DNA of 64,000 nucleotides from CAMFLJ01 sp965279255 (GCA_965279255.1 OZ257146.1:2480001-2544000); one strand, 5' to 3'; positions 49,122 to 58,297 are shown, numbered from the stretch's first letter. Program-made: numbers and translations. Notes: generated by a model from the sequence alone, not told the origin.

Positions 49122-49946
49122 TCAGGTGGCGGCGCCGTGGAGGCGCAGCACGTCGTTGAGGGCCGACTTGTCGTGGCGCTCGCCCTCGTTGAGGCGCTTG
49201 ATCACCAGGACGCACGGCAGGCCGAACTCGCCACCGGCGAAGGTGCGGGGGCGGGTCGCCGACACGGCCACGCACCACGACGGCACGACACCGCGGCTGA
49301 GCTCCTCGCCCGTCTCGGCGTCGATCACGGGGATGGAGCCGGTGAGGATGACGCCGGCACCGAGCACGGCGCCGTCGCCCACCCGGGCGCCCTCGGCGAC
49401 GATGCAGCGGCTGCCGATCAGGCAGTCGTCGCCGATCAGCACGGGAGCGGCCTGCGGCGGCTCGAGCACACCACCGATGCCGACGCCGCCCGACAGGTGC
49501 ACGTTGGCGCCGATCTGGGCACAGGAGCCGACGGTGGCCCAGGTGTCGACCATCGAGTTGGCGCCGACCCGGGCGCCGATGTTCACGTAGCTCGGCATCA
49601 TCACCACACCACGGTCGAGGAACGAGCCGTAGCGGGCGGAGGCCCCGGGGACGACCCGCACGCCGGCGGCGGCGTAGTCGCTCTTCAGCGGGATCTTGTC
49701 GGCGTACTCGAACGGGCCGAGCTCGGTCGTGGACATCTGCGACTGGCGGAAGTAGAGGAGGATCGCCTGCTTCAGCCACTGATGGACGATCGGCTCGCCG
49801 TCGGCACCGAGCTCGGCGACTCGGGCCTCGCCCCGGTCGAGCAGGGCGATCGCCTCGCCGATGGCGGCGTTGGCGTCGGCGTCGTCGGCCGCGAGGGACT
49901 CGCGGTTGTTCCAGATCTCTTCGATGGTTGCGGCAAGGTCGGCCAT
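49122..49946 (-). CDS. dapD: Tetrahydrodipicolinate N-succinyltransferase
   Basis: 274-aa trimeric left-handed-beta-helix acyltransferase. It transfers succinyl from succinyl-CoA to tetrahydrodipicolinate. Hexapeptide repeats run from about 100 to 215 (ARYGSFLDRGVVMMPSYVNIGARVGANSMVDTWATVGSCAQIGANVHLSGGVGIGG...). N-terminal helices and a C-terminal GLPCVLVIKR segment are as in the Pseudomonas/E. coli (274-aa) type. This is the short type rather than the longer (about 320-aa) mycobacterial type. A TAGCCT -10 lies 8 nt before the ATG (minus strand 49960-49955). Forms an operon with dapE. Confidence 0.93.
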   Translation of the reverse strand: MADLAATIEEIWNNRESLAADDADANAAIGEAIALLDRGEARVAELGADGEPIVHQWLKQAILLYFRQSQMSTTELGPFEYADKIPLKSDYAAAGVRVVPGASARYGSFLDRGVVMMPSYVNIGARVGANSMVDTWATVGSCAQIGANVHLSGGVGIGGVLEPPQAAPVLIGDDCLIGSRCIVAEGARVGDGAVLGAGVILTGSIPVIDAETGEELSRGVVPSWCVAVSATRPRTFAGGEFGLPCVLVIKRLNEGERHDKSALNDVLRLHGAAT

Positions 49947-49978
49947 GGCGCCGCAGGCTACCGTGCGCCGCCCTCCGC

Positions 49979-50000
49979 CCCGACCGGGTTCACGGTCGGG
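49979..50000 (-). terminator. Hairpin after the Pro-rich protein gene
   Basis: Stem 49979-49986 with 49993-50000 (8 bp), extended by a second short stem (CTCCG/CGGAG) beyond an internal loop. It lies 33 nt past the minus-strand stop at 50034. Confidence 0.5.
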
Positions 50001-50033
50001 ACGGAGGTGGGCGCGACGGTCAGGGGCCCGGGC

Positions 50034-50852
50034 TCAGCTGCCGCCGTCGGGCGCCGGCGGGGCCGGCGGTGCCGTGGGCGGCGGCGGGGTGGGAGCGGCC
50101 GGCGGCGCAGGCGGCGGAGGGGTCGGCGCCGCGGGCGGCGGCGGGGTGGGAGCAGCCGGCGCCGGAGGCGGAACGGTCGCCGCCGGAGGCGCAGGTGGGG
50201 CCGGGGCGGGAGGCGCCGGGGCCGGCGGCTGCTGGCCGTACGCCGGGGGTGCCGCAGGGGCACCGCCGTAGGCGAGGGCCCGGTTGGCCTTCTTCACCTT
50301 GCTGCGTCGCACCAGGGCCACGATGAGGATGACCAGGGCGATGATGAACCCGAGGGTGCCGATGGCGATGCCGCCGAAGAGCAGGGCGAGGGTGCGGGCG
50401 AGCGGGATCTCGCCGACGCGGACGCTGGAGCCGGTGGGACCGTCGACGCTGACCGTGTAGGTGCCCGTCGTCGTGACCTTGATGTAGCCCAGCGACCGGA
50501 AGGAGTCACCGTTGCCGTCGGAGCTGTTGCCCGAGTAGCTGTTGCCGGTGTCGGAGGGCACCAGCCGGTCGCCGTCCGGGTCGACGATGGACACCTGCAC
50601 GTCGCTGATGGCCGCCTTCGACGGCGCCACCACGAACACGTACTGGTCGCCCGGGCTGAGCGTGAGCTGCTGGGTCTGGCCGGCGCTGACCTTCTGGAGG
50701 TCGTTGATCGAGTTGGCGATCGTGCCGATCGACACGACGATCATGACGACGCCGATGATCGAGGTGACCACGAAGATCGCGATCGCCCAGATGATGCCGG
50801 TCTTGGATGGTTTCTGCGGACTGGCCGCACCTGCCGTCTGTGGATATGCCAT
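50034..50852 (-). CDS. Two-helix membrane protein with Pro-rich cytoplasmic tail
   Basis: 272-aa protein. Membrane helix at about 18-43 (IIWAIAIFVVTSIIGVVMIVVSIG), an extracellular domain of about 105 residues with a beta-sandwich look (LSPGDQYVFVVAPSKAAISDVQVSIVDPDGDRLVPSD, YIKVTTTGTYTVSVDGPTGSSVRVGEIP), a second helix at about 158-183, then a cytoplasmic tail. The last 75 residues are almost only Pro and Ala with regular PAAPTPPPP spacing. The extracellular part resembles the bacterial pre-peptidase/Ig-like stress-signal type, but I cannot name a family. Long Pro tails often bind SH3-like or scaffold proteins. No relation to its dap neighbours is obvious. Confidence 0.75.
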   Translation of the reverse strand: MAYPQTAGAASPQKPSKTGIIWAIAIFVVTSIIGVVMIVVSIGTIANSINDLQKVSAGQTQQLTLSPGDQYVFVVAPSKAAISDVQVSIVDPDGDRLVPSDTGNSYSGNSSDGNGDSFRSLGYIKVTTTGTYTVSVDGPTGSSVRVGEIPLARTLALLFGGIAIGTLGFIIALVILIVALVRRSKVKKANRALAYGGAPAAPPAYGQQPPAPAPPAPAPPAPPAATVPPPAPAAPTPPPPAAPTPPPPAPPAAPTPPPPTAPPAPPAPDGGS

Positions 50853-50902
50853 CGCGCAATCGTTGCAGCCGCGTCAGGTTCGCGATGGGATCATCGGCCC
50901 TC

Positions 50903-51778
50903 TCAGGCGAGCGAGCGGGCGTAGGCCAGGAGCTCGTCGAGCGGCATCGGCACGTCGTCGCCGCAGCGCAGCTGGGCCGCGACGGCGAACCCGGAGGCAC
51001 CGTCGGCCCAGGTGACCGAGAGGTCGTCGCCGAACGGGCCCTTCATCACCACGGCGTCGTGGCCGTGGACCTCGGCCGTCCCGACCCGCTCGCCGTGGGT
51101 GGAGGCCCAGTCGAAGAGGTCGGATGCGCCCTGGCTGACCACCAGGCCGCTGGGGCCCCCGACGCACGGCGACGGCGGCAGGTCGCTTCCCGCCTTGGTC
51201 TCGGGCGCCCAGGTGCGGACCCAGCTCGGGCGCGCGTCAGGCCAGCTGCCGCCGTCGCCTTCGGAGGTGAGGGTCCAGCCGTCGGGCACGACCGGGTCGA
51301 GCAGGGCGGTGCCGTCGAACACCTCGTGCCGGACACCGTCGGAGTCGACCACGGTGCGCCCGGCGAGGGGCTGCTCGAGCGGCACCTCGACCAGTCGGAG
51401 GTACCCGACCCCGGAGCAGCCGAACTCGCGGTCGACCTTCGGCGACCGGGCCGTGACCGTGACCGTGACCGACTGGTCGGACTCCTCCGCGGTGGCGGAG
51501 AGGTCGGAGGTGCAGGGGTTACCGGACGCGTACGGAGCCGAGCCGGTGAGCGCCAGGACGAGGGTCCGCCCGTCACGCGAGGTCCGGGCCGCGTTCCAAC
51601 CCGACCCTCCCACCACGGTCGTGCGGTCGCCGTCGTCGGTGACCAACGAGTGCACGGCGGAGGTCGCGCCCACCCCGAGCAGCACGAGCACCCCCACAAC
51701 CACGCCGGCCACTGCCACCAGGCCCAGCCCGATGAGGGCCGTCATCCACGCGCCGGACCGACGATCGGAGGATCCCAT
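50903..51778 (-). CDS. Membrane-anchored protein of unknown function
   Basis: 291-aa protein with one N-terminal membrane helix (about residues 12-36, MTALIGLGLVAVAGVVVGVLVLLG) and an exported domain of about 245 residues. Four Cys occur in the domain (in NPCTSD, FGCSGVG, SPCVGG and LRCGDD), in two pairs that may form disulfides. Aromatic and Asp residues are frequent near the end. No enzyme motif is recognised. ATG 51778 is chosen over the GTG one codon earlier. It starts about 135 nt from the divergent small gene at 51914. Confidence 0.7.
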   Translation of the reverse strand: MGSSDRRSGAWMTALIGLGLVAVAGVVVGVLVLLGVGATSAVHSLVTDDGDRTTVVGGSGWNAARTSRDGRTLVLALTGSAPYASGNPCTSDLSATAEESDQSVTVTVTARSPKVDREFGCSGVGYLRLVEVPLEQPLAGRTVVDSDGVRHEVFDGTALLDPVVPDGWTLTSEGDGGSWPDARPSWVRTWAPETKAGSDLPPSPCVGGPSGLVVSQGASDLFDWASTHGERVGTAEVHGHDAVVMKGPFGDDLSVTWADGASGFAVAAQLRCGDDVPMPLDELLAYARSLA

Positions 51779-51913
51779 CACCGGTTCGACGCCGGCGCGC
51801 CGCCGGCGGTTCCCGGAGCGGGCCGCGACACCGGCCGCCGACCCTGTGCCGGGGGCGGCTCCACGGCTGACCTACGGTCGGTCCCGGCGGGAGCGACAGG
51901 AGGGCACGCGACG

Positions 51914-52144
51914 ATGGTGACGATCAGGCCGGACCACCCCGAGCTGCGCGACATGTTCTGCCTGGACCTGCACGAGGCGGTCTTCGAGGCACTGGTCGAG
52001 GCCGGTGCCATCACCAACGCCCTGTTCGACTCCGACCAGCTCGAGGCGTGGGCCGACGGGTGCGACAACCCGGTGGGGCAGCGGGCGGCCATGGCCCGGG
52101 CGATCGCCCAGCTGCGTCGGATCGCCCCGTTGACGGTCACCTGA
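51914..52144 (+). CDS. Small conserved-looking acidic protein
   Basis: 76-aa soluble protein, predicted all-helical (HPELRDMFCLDLHEAVFEALVEAGAITNALFDSDQLEAWADGCDN...RAAMARAIAQLRRIAPL). Two Cys. It has AGGAGG at a good distance before the ATG and biased codon use, so I judge it a real gene although I recognise no family. A GTG one codon downstream could also serve. Convergent with dapC. Confidence 0.6.
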   Translation: MVTIRPDHPELRDMFCLDLHEAVFEALVEAGAITNALFDSDQLEAWADGCDNPVGQRAAMARAIAQLRRIAPLTVT

Positions 52145-52148
52145 CGCC

Positions 52149-52168
52149 GCTGACCCCCGCCGGTCAGC
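52149..52168. terminator. Weak 7-bp hairpin between convergent genes
   Basis: Stem 52149-52155 with 52162-52168, loop 6 nt; it spans the dapC stop codon and follows the small gene by 5 nt. Confidence 0.4.
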
Positions 52169-53279
52169 CGACCCCGAGGCGACGGGCCACCAGCTCCAGG
52201 CGGTCGTCGGGCTGCACGACGGCCACCCGCACGAAGCCGGCGCCGTCGGGGCCGTAGAACTCGCCGGGCGACACGAGGGCCCCGCCCTCGGTGGCCAGGC
52301 GGCGCACCAGCGCCCAGGCGTCGCCGTCGGGAGCCGGGGCCCACAGGTAGAAGCCGCCACCGGGCATGGGCGCGTCGACCCCGATGCCGGCGAGGATCTC
52401 GGCGAAGCGCTCGAGGCGGTGCCGATAGACGGCCCGCTGCTCGTCGACGTGCTCCTGGTCGGCCCACGCCGCGATGGCGGCGGCCTGCACCGGGCCGGGC
52501 ACCATGAACCCGGCGTGCTTGCGCAGCTCGGAGAGGTAGTGCACGAGGTCGGGGTCGCCGGCGTAGAAGCCGGCCCGCACGCCGGCGAGGTTCGAGCGCT
52601 TGGAGAGCGAGTGCACGGCGAGCACGCCGTCGAGCCCGTGCTCGAGGATCGTGCGGCCGGGCCCCTGCCAGGTGAACTCGACGTAGCACTCGTCGGAGAG
52701 CACGGGCACGCCGTGGGCCCTCCCCCACTCGGCCGCGGCGCCGAGGTCGTCGAGGTGCCCGGTCGGGTTGGCCGGCGAGTTCACCCAGAGGCACAGCGCC
52801 CGCTCGGCGTCGGCCGGGTCGATGGCGCCGAGGTCGCTGCGGCCGTCGGCGGTGACGGGGACGGGCACCGCTCGGCAGCCGGCGAGCTCGGCGCCCATGG
52901 CGTAGCTCGGGTAGCTGATGGCCGGGTAGAGGACGGTGTCGCGGGAGGGGTCGCGCAGGCGCAGCCAGTGGGGCATGCCGGCGACCAGCTCCTTGGTGCC
53001 GATGCAGGCGGCCAGCTGGTTCGGCGCGACCTCGACGCCGAGGCGGCGGGCCATCCAACCCGAGGCGGCCTCGCGGTAGGCGGCGGAGCCGATCGACGCG
53101 GGATAGCCCCGCTCGGCGGCCGACGACGCCAGGGCCTCGACCACCGACGCCGGAGGCGGGTCGCAGGGCGTGCCGATGGAGAGGTCGACCAGCCCACCCT
53201 CGAGGGCCTGGGCCGCCGGCTTCAGCGCGTCGAGGCGGTCGTAGGGGTACGGCGGCGGGGTGAACGGCTGCTGGCTCAT
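52164..53279 (-). CDS. dapC: Succinyldiaminopimelate aminotransferase
   Basis: 371-aa fold-type I PLP aminotransferase of the DapC group. It makes N-succinyl-LL-DAP from succinyl-amino-keto-pimelate with glutamate. Motifs: DLSIGTPCDPPP at the start, YPAISYPSYAMGAE, CLWVNSPANPTGHLDD, SDECYVEF, the PLP Lys in SLSKRSNLAGVRAGF, and the C-terminal Arg in GFVRVAVV. ATG 53279 gives the expected start; the upstream extension overlaps hflX. It follows hflX by 19 nt and probably belongs to a dapF-hflX-dapC operon. Confidence 0.9.
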   Translation of the reverse strand: MSQQPFTPPPYPYDRLDALKPAAQALEGGLVDLSIGTPCDPPPASVVEALASSAAERGYPASIGSAAYREAASGWMARRLGVEVAPNQLAACIGTKELVAGMPHWLRLRDPSRDTVLYPAISYPSYAMGAELAGCRAVPVPVTADGRSDLGAIDPADAERALCLWVNSPANPTGHLDDLGAAAEWGRAHGVPVLSDECYVEFTWQGPGRTILEHGLDGVLAVHSLSKRSNLAGVRAGFYAGDPDLVHYLSELRKHAGFMVPGPVQAAAIAAWADQEHVDEQRAVYRHRLERFAEILAGIGVDAPMPGGGFYLWAPAPDGDAWALVRRLATEGGALVSPGEFYGPDGAGFVRVAVVQPDDRLELVARRLGVG

Positions 53280-53298
53280 CGGCGCCCGGTCTAGTGCG

Positions 53299-54771
53299 TC
53301 AGGCGGGCCCGGGCGACCCGGCCACCACGAACTCACGCAGGCGCGAGACCGAGGCGTCGTCGAGGCGGGCCCGCACCCTCATGCCGTCGTCGGTGGCGGT
53401 CTCGACCAGGACCTCGCCCTCCCGGTGCAGCGAGGCCAGGACGTCGCCCCGGTCGAAGGGCACGACCAGCTCGGTGACCACCGACAGGCCCCGGAGGCGG
53501 TCGCCAATGGTGCGCAGCAGGTCGTCGACCCCCTGGCCGGTGCGGGCCGAGATGGCGACCGAGCCCGGATGGTCGACCAGCAGCCGCTTGGCCCCCTCGG
53601 GGCCGGCGTCGAGCTTGTTGGCCACCAGCAGCTGGGGCACCGCCCCGGCGCCGATCTCCTGGAGGACCTGGTCGACGGCGAAGATGTTCTCCTCGGGGTC
53701 GGGTGCCGAGGCGTCGACCACGTGGACGAGCAGGTCGGCGTCGACGACGACCTCGAGGGTGGACTTGAACGCCTCGACCAGCTGGGTGGGCAGCTTGGTG
53801 ATGAAGCCGACCGTGTCGGTGACCAGCACGGTCTCGCCGCCCGGGAGCTGCAGGCGCCGCGTGGTGGCGTCGAGGGTGGCGAAGAGGCGGTCCTCGACGA
53901 GCACGCCCGCGTCGGTGAGGCGGTTCAGCAGGGTGGACTTGCCGGCGTTGGTGTAGCCCACGATCGCCACGCGATGGAGGCGCGAACGCTGGCGGGCCTT
54001 GGCCTGGGTGCTGCGCACCCGCTGGATGTCGCGCAGGTCGGCCTCGAGCTTGTGCATGCGTCGCAGCAGCTTGCGGCGGTCGACCTCGAGCTGGGTCTCG
54101 CCGCCACCCTGGCGGGCGCCGATGCCGCCGCGCTGCTGGGAGAGCGACTTGCCCTTCCCCCGGAGGCGGGGGAGGCGGTAGCGGATCTGGGCCAGCTCGA
54201 CCTGGGCCTTGCCCTCGAGGCTGTGGGCGTTCTGCCCGAAGATGTCGAGGATGACCGCGGTGCGGTCGATGGCCGTGCGGCCGAGGAGCTTCTCGAGGTT
54301 GCGCTGCTGGGCCGGGCTGAGCTCGTCGTCGAAGACGACCGTGTCGGCGTCGACGGCCTCGCACAGCTCCTTCAGCTCGGCGACCTTGCCGCTGCCGAGG
54401 TAGGTGGCGGGGTCGGGCGCCTGCCGGCGCTGCTCGACCCGGGCCACGGCGTCGGCGCCGGCGGTGTCGACCAGGAGGGCGAGCTCGTCGAGGTGGCGGG
54501 CGGTGTCGTCCTCGTCGTCGCCCTGGGGCGTGACCCCGACCAGGACGATCTTCTCCCGGAAGGTGCGGTCGATGAGCCCGTTGCTCTCGCCACCGAAGTC
54601 ACCGAACGCGCCGCGGTGGCTCTCGACCGGCGGGGTCTCCCGCGCGTCGAGGTCAGCGAGGTCGTCGTCGGCCTCGAAGAGGTACTCGTCGTAGCCGTCC
54701 TCGAAGCCGGGCGCACCCACGAGGTCGTCGGCGTCGAGCGGGTCGAGGCCGTCGTCGGGGAGGTCAGGCAT
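53299..54771 (-). CDS. hflX: GTPase HflX
   Basis: 490-aa ribosome-associated GTPase (splits stalled 70S ribosomes in E. coli). The N-terminal acidic extension (about 1-70) is followed by the HflX N-domain (ATYLGSGKVAELKEL, FDDELSPAQQRNLEK, DIFGQNAHSLEGKAQVELAQ, GGIGARQGGGETQLE). The G domain has G1 GYTNAGKST starting at 272, G3 DTVGFITKLP, G4 NKLD and G5 SARTG. Start ATG 54771 overlaps the dapF stop by 8 nt. Confidence 0.95.
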   Translation of the reverse strand: MPDLPDDGLDPLDADDLVGAPGFEDGYDEYLFEADDDLADLDARETPPVESHRGAFGDFGGESNGLIDRTFREKIVLVGVTPQGDDEDDTARHLDELALLVDTAGADAVARVEQRRQAPDPATYLGSGKVAELKELCEAVDADTVVFDDELSPAQQRNLEKLLGRTAIDRTAVILDIFGQNAHSLEGKAQVELAQIRYRLPRLRGKGKSLSQQRGGIGARQGGGETQLEVDRRKLLRRMHKLEADLRDIQRVRSTQAKARQRSRLHRVAIVGYTNAGKSTLLNRLTDAGVLVEDRLFATLDATTRRLQLPGGETVLVTDTVGFITKLPTQLVEAFKSTLEVVVDADLLVHVVDASAPDPEENIFAVDQVLQEIGAGAVPQLLVANKLDAGPEGAKRLLVDHPGSVAISARTGQGVDDLLRTIGDRLRGLSVVTELVVPFDRGDVLASLHREGEVLVETATDDGMRVRARLDDASVSRLREFVVAGSPGPA

Positions 54772-55609
54772 CCGGGACCTCGATGGTGGCCACGTGCTGG
54801 GACGGGCCGATGAGCACGGGCTCGTCGCCCGGGCTGTCGTCGGGGGCGAGGATGACCTCGGCCGACCCGCCGGGCATCACGACCCTGACCTCGCGGCCGA
54901 CCAGGTCCCAGCGGTGGGCCAGGTGGGCCGCCGCCGTGGCACCGGTGCCACAGGCCTCGGTGACGCCCGCACCGCGCTCCCAGACCAGGAGGTCGAGGGT
55001 GTCGGGGTCGGTGCCGGGGGTGATGAACTCGACGTTCACACCGCTGGGGAACTCGCCCTCGAGCCAGCTGCCGGTGCCGACCAGGTCGACGCCGTGGAGA
55101 TCGGGGACCAGCACCACGAGGTGGGGGTTGCCCATGTCGGCGGTGGCGTGGCGGGCGTCGGCCAGGCGCTCGGACACCGAGGCGGGGATGTCGGGGCCCA
55201 CACCGACCGGGCCCATGGTGACGTGGACCTGGGCCAGGCGATGGTCGGCGTCGTCGTGGACCACCAGGGTGCGGACGCCCCCGTCGGTGACCACCACGTA
55301 GGTGGCCTCGTGGTCGTCGCGGGCGCCGGCCAGGGCCTGGCCGAGGCACCGGATGCCGTTGCCGCTCATCTCGGCCCGGCTGCCGTCGGCGTTCCAGAGG
55401 TGCATCACCACGTCGACCGGGCGGCCGTCGGGTGCGGTCTGCCCGGGCTCGGGGCGGGCGCCGACGATGAAGCCGTCGGCGCCGAGGCCGCGACGGCGGT
55501 CGCAGAGGGTGCGGGCGAGGGTGGCGTCACCGTGGAGGGGGCCGTTGACCTCCTCCAACGCGACGAGGAAGTCGTTGCCGAGGCCGTGGTGCTTGGTGAG
55601 CTGCATCAT
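54764..55609 (-). CDS. dapF: Diaminopimelate epimerase
   Basis: 281-aa epimerase converting LL-DAP to meso-DAP for lysine and peptidoglycan. Family motifs: TKHHGLGNDFLV, DRRRGLGADG, WNADGSRAEMSGNGIRC, DMGNPHLVV, NVEFITP and VTEACGTGATAAA. The second catalytic Cys (in EACGTG, about 219) is present. At the place of the first catalytic Cys (CGNG in the best-studied enzymes) this protein has Ser (SGNG, residue 81-82), with another Cys six residues on. Activity is still expected from context but should be tested. Start is one of two adjacent ATGs (55609 or 55606). Upstream of and overlapping hflX. Confidence 0.92.
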   Translation of the reverse strand: MMQLTKHHGLGNDFLVALEEVNGPLHGDATLARTLCDRRRGLGADGFIVGARPEPGQTAPDGRPVDVVMHLWNADGSRAEMSGNGIRCLGQALAGARDDHEATYVVVTDGGVRTLVVHDDADHRLAQVHVTMGPVGVGPDIPASVSERLADARHATADMGNPHLVVLVPDLHGVDLVGTGSWLEGEFPSGVNVEFITPGTDPDTLDLLVWERGAGVTEACGTGATAAAHLAHRWDLVGREVRVVMPGGSAEVILAPDDSPGDEPVLIGPSQHVATIEVPDA

Positions 55610-55812
55610 CTTCCAGTCTGGCGGCACGGGGCCGCGTCCCCTCCATCCTCCCAGGACCTCCCGGACCGGTCGACCGGATTGCGACGCCGGGAACCCCACG
55701 GTCCGGACGGAAGACCCTTGTGAGGGAGACACCGGACGGGTGACGCTTCGGAGCGCCCGGACGTGCCAACGTTTGGGGGCCGGTCACCCCACCACCCGGA
55801 AGCGGAGTCACG

Positions 55813-57225
55813 ATGACGGTCGAGCAGCTGCACCGCCTTCAGTTCGCCCTGACGGCCAGCTTCCACTTCATCTTCCCGCCGATGTCGCTCGGCCTCGGGC
55901 TCATCCTGGTGATCTTCGGGTACAAGTCGGTGCGCACCAACGACCCGAAGTGGCGCCAGCTGTCGATGTTCTGGGTGAAGGTCTACGGCCTCATCTTCTC
56001 GGTGGGCATCGCCACCGGCCTGGTGCAGGAGTTCGAGTTCGGCACCAACTGGTCGGTGTACTCCCGCTTCGTCGGCAACATCTTCGGCAGCCTGCTCGCG
56101 GCCGAGGGCATCTTCGCCTTCATGCTCGAGGGTGGGTTCCTGGGCCTGATGCTCTTCGGCGGGGCCCGACTCGGCAACCGCCTGTGGCTGTTCGCCACGA
56201 CCATGGTCGTCGTCGGCGCCACGTTCAGCGCCACGTGGATCGTGATGGCCAACTCGTGGATGCAGACGCCGGCGGGCTACGAGATCAAGGACGTCGGCCA
56301 GGGCAGCCAGGCGTTCATGACCAGCTTCAAGGACGTCGTGTTCACGCCGTCGTTCATCCCCCACATCCTCCACGTGATCGTCGCCTCGTGGATCGTGGGC
56401 TCGTCGCTCGTGCTGAGCGTGGCCGCGTACTACATCCTCCGGAAGCGCCACGTGGATCTGGCCAAGACCATGATCCGCGTGGCCCTGCCGCTGTTCACCG
56501 TGCTGGCCCTCCTCCAGGTGTTCGTGTTCGGCGCCAACCAGGCGACCGCAGTCGCCAGCCAGCAGCCCGAGAAGCTGGCCGCGATGGAGGGCGTCTACCC
56601 CACGGGCGACTGCGTCCCGATGACGATCATCGGCTGGACGAACCCGAACACCGAGACCACCAGCGGCATCCAGGTGCCGTGCCTGCTCAGCCTGCTGGTG
56701 GGCAAGAGCACGACGACCCAGGTCGAGGGGCTCGACCAGTTCCCTCGAGACCAGTGGGCCTCCAACGTCAACCTGGTGTTCCAGGTGTACCACCTGATGA
56801 TCAACCTCGGGATGCTCTTCATCGCCATCGGGTTGGTCGCCAGCTTCATGTGGTGGTGGAAGCGCAAGATCTGGACCGCCCGGTGGCTGCTGTGGGTGCT
56901 GATCGTGTCGATCGGGCTCACCCAGCTCGCCACCCTCTCGGGCTGGTGGACGGCCGAGTTCGGTCGACAACCATGGATCGTCTGGGGCGTGCTCCAGACC
57001 AACGACGCCGAGTCGCCACTCGTCTCGGCCGGGCAGCTGTGGTTCAGCATCGGGATGTTCGTGGTGCTCTACGCCGTGGTGTTCGGGGTCTTCCTCTCGC
57101 TGCTCAACCGCATCATCAAGGCCGGCCCACCCGAGCCACCCGACCACGAGGTCACCCAGTCGCTCCCCGACACGTTCGGTGAGGTCTTCCGGCGCCGTTC
57201 CCGCGTCTCGATCGGGGTCGACTGA
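55813..57225 (+). CDS. cydA: Cytochrome bd quinol oxidase subunit I
   Basis: 470-aa subunit carrying hemes b558, b595 and d. His18 in TASFHFIFPP corresponds to the high-spin heme ligand; the GRQPW signature starts at 384 (EFGRQPWIVWGVLQT). About nine membrane helices. The quinol-binding Q-loop is short (length 470, not the 520 or so of E. coli), the form common in Gram-positive bacteria. High oxygen affinity allows respiration at low oxygen. GGAG ribosome site. CydB begins 2 nt after the stop. Confidence 0.95.
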   Translation: MTVEQLHRLQFALTASFHFIFPPMSLGLGLILVIFGYKSVRTNDPKWRQLSMFWVKVYGLIFSVGIATGLVQEFEFGTNWSVYSRFVGNIFGSLLAAEGIFAFMLEGGFLGLMLFGGARLGNRLWLFATTMVVVGATFSATWIVMANSWMQTPAGYEIKDVGQGSQAFMTSFKDVVFTPSFIPHILHVIVASWIVGSSLVLSVAAYYILRKRHVDLAKTMIRVALPLFTVLALLQVFVFGANQATAVASQQPEKLAAMEGVYPTGDCVPMTIIGWTNPNTETTSGIQVPCLLSLLVGKSTTTQVEGLDQFPRDQWASNVNLVFQVYHLMINLGMLFIAIGLVASFMWWWKRKIWTARWLLWVLIVSIGLTQLATLSGWWTAEFGRQPWIVWGVLQTNDAESPLVSAGQLWFSIGMFVVLYAVVFGVFLSLLNRIIKAGPPEPPDHEVTQSLPDTFGEVFRRRSRVSIGVD

Positions 57226-57227
57226 CC

Positions 57228-58247
57228 ATGTGGCTCAACATCACCTGGTTCGTGCTCTACGTCGTGATCATCGTCGGGTACGTCATCCTCGACGGGTTCG
57301 ACCTCGGCGTCGGGATGCTCTCGCCCTTCCTCGCCAAGGGCGACACGGAGAAGCGCATCTTCCTCAACGCCATCGGCCCCGTCTGGGACGGCAACGAGGT
57401 GTGGCTGGTGCTGGGCGGCGGTGCCCTCTTCGCCGCCTTCCCGCTCGTCTACGCGTCGCTGTTCTCAGGCTTCTACCTGGCGATGATGCTCGTGCTGCTC
57501 GTGCTCATCCTGCGCACGATCGCCATCGAGTTCCGCTCGAAGCGCGAGAGCGCTCGCTGGCGCGCCACCTGGGACTGGTTCTTCTTCGGCTCGTCGCTCG
57601 GGATCACCCTGCTGCTCGGTGTGGCCCTCGGCAACGTCATCCGTGGTGTGGCCCTCGACCAGCAGGGCAACATGGACATCTCGCTCGTCGACCTGCTGAA
57701 CCCCTACTCGTTGTTCGTCGGGGTCACGGCGGTGGCGATGCTCTCGCTGCACGGCTCGATCTTCCTGGCCATGAAGGTCGAGGGTGACCTGCTCGACCGG
57801 GTGAAGGCCGCCATCCCGAAGCTGATGGCCGGGTTCTTCGTGCTGATGACCGCGCTCCTGGGTTGGACCCTGCTGGCCAACTCCGAGGTCACCGACAACT
57901 ACCGCGACCGGCTCTGGATCGGCATCTTCCCGCTGCTCGCCTTCGTCGCGGTGATCGCGGCATGGCGGTTCCTGCGCAAGGGCTTCTACCTCAGCGCCTT
58001 CATCTCGTCGGCGCTCATGATCGCCCTGCTGATGGGTGCGGTGGCCGCCGGCCTCTACCCGGTGATGCTGCCCTCGTCGATCGACAAGGCCTACGACCTC
58101 ACCATCACCAACGCGGCGTCGGCCGACAACACCCTCACGGTGATGCTCGTGATGGCCGTCATCGGCATCCCCTTCGTGCTGCTCTACACGGCCGGCGTCT
58201 ACTACTTCTTCCGCGGCCGGGTCGAGCTCGACGAAGAGAGCTACTGA
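57228..58247 (+). CDS. cydB: Cytochrome bd quinol oxidase subunit II
   Basis: 339-aa membrane subunit with about eight helices. Characteristic beginning ILDGFDLGVGMLSPFLAKGD, then GPVWDGNEVWLVLGGGALFAAFP and the charged loop FRSKRESARWRATWDWFFFGSSLG. Ends with a polar tail GRVELDEESY. Needed for heme incorporation and stability of the oxidase. Two nt after cydA. Confidence 0.94.
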   Translation: MWLNITWFVLYVVIIVGYVILDGFDLGVGMLSPFLAKGDTEKRIFLNAIGPVWDGNEVWLVLGGGALFAAFPLVYASLFSGFYLAMMLVLLVLILRTIAIEFRSKRESARWRATWDWFFFGSSLGITLLLGVALGNVIRGVALDQQGNMDISLVDLLNPYSLFVGVTAVAMLSLHGSIFLAMKVEGDLLDRVKAAIPKLMAGFFVLMTALLGWTLLANSEVTDNYRDRLWIGIFPLLAFVAVIAAWRFLRKGFYLSAFISSALMIALLMGAVAAGLYPVMLPSSIDKAYDLTITNAASADNTLTVMLVMAVIGIPFVLLYTAGVYYFFRGRVELDEESY

Positions 58248-58291
58248 CCCGCGACGGCCGGCCCCCGGCCGTCGCCCGGCCGTCGCCCGGT

Positions 58292-58297
58292 TACCGT
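58292..58297 (+). promoter_or_regulatory. -10 element (TACCGT), leaderless start of cydD
   Basis: TACCGT lies 6 nt before the cydD ATG at 58304, so the cydDC pair may also be transcribed separately from cydAB. Confidence 0.4.
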
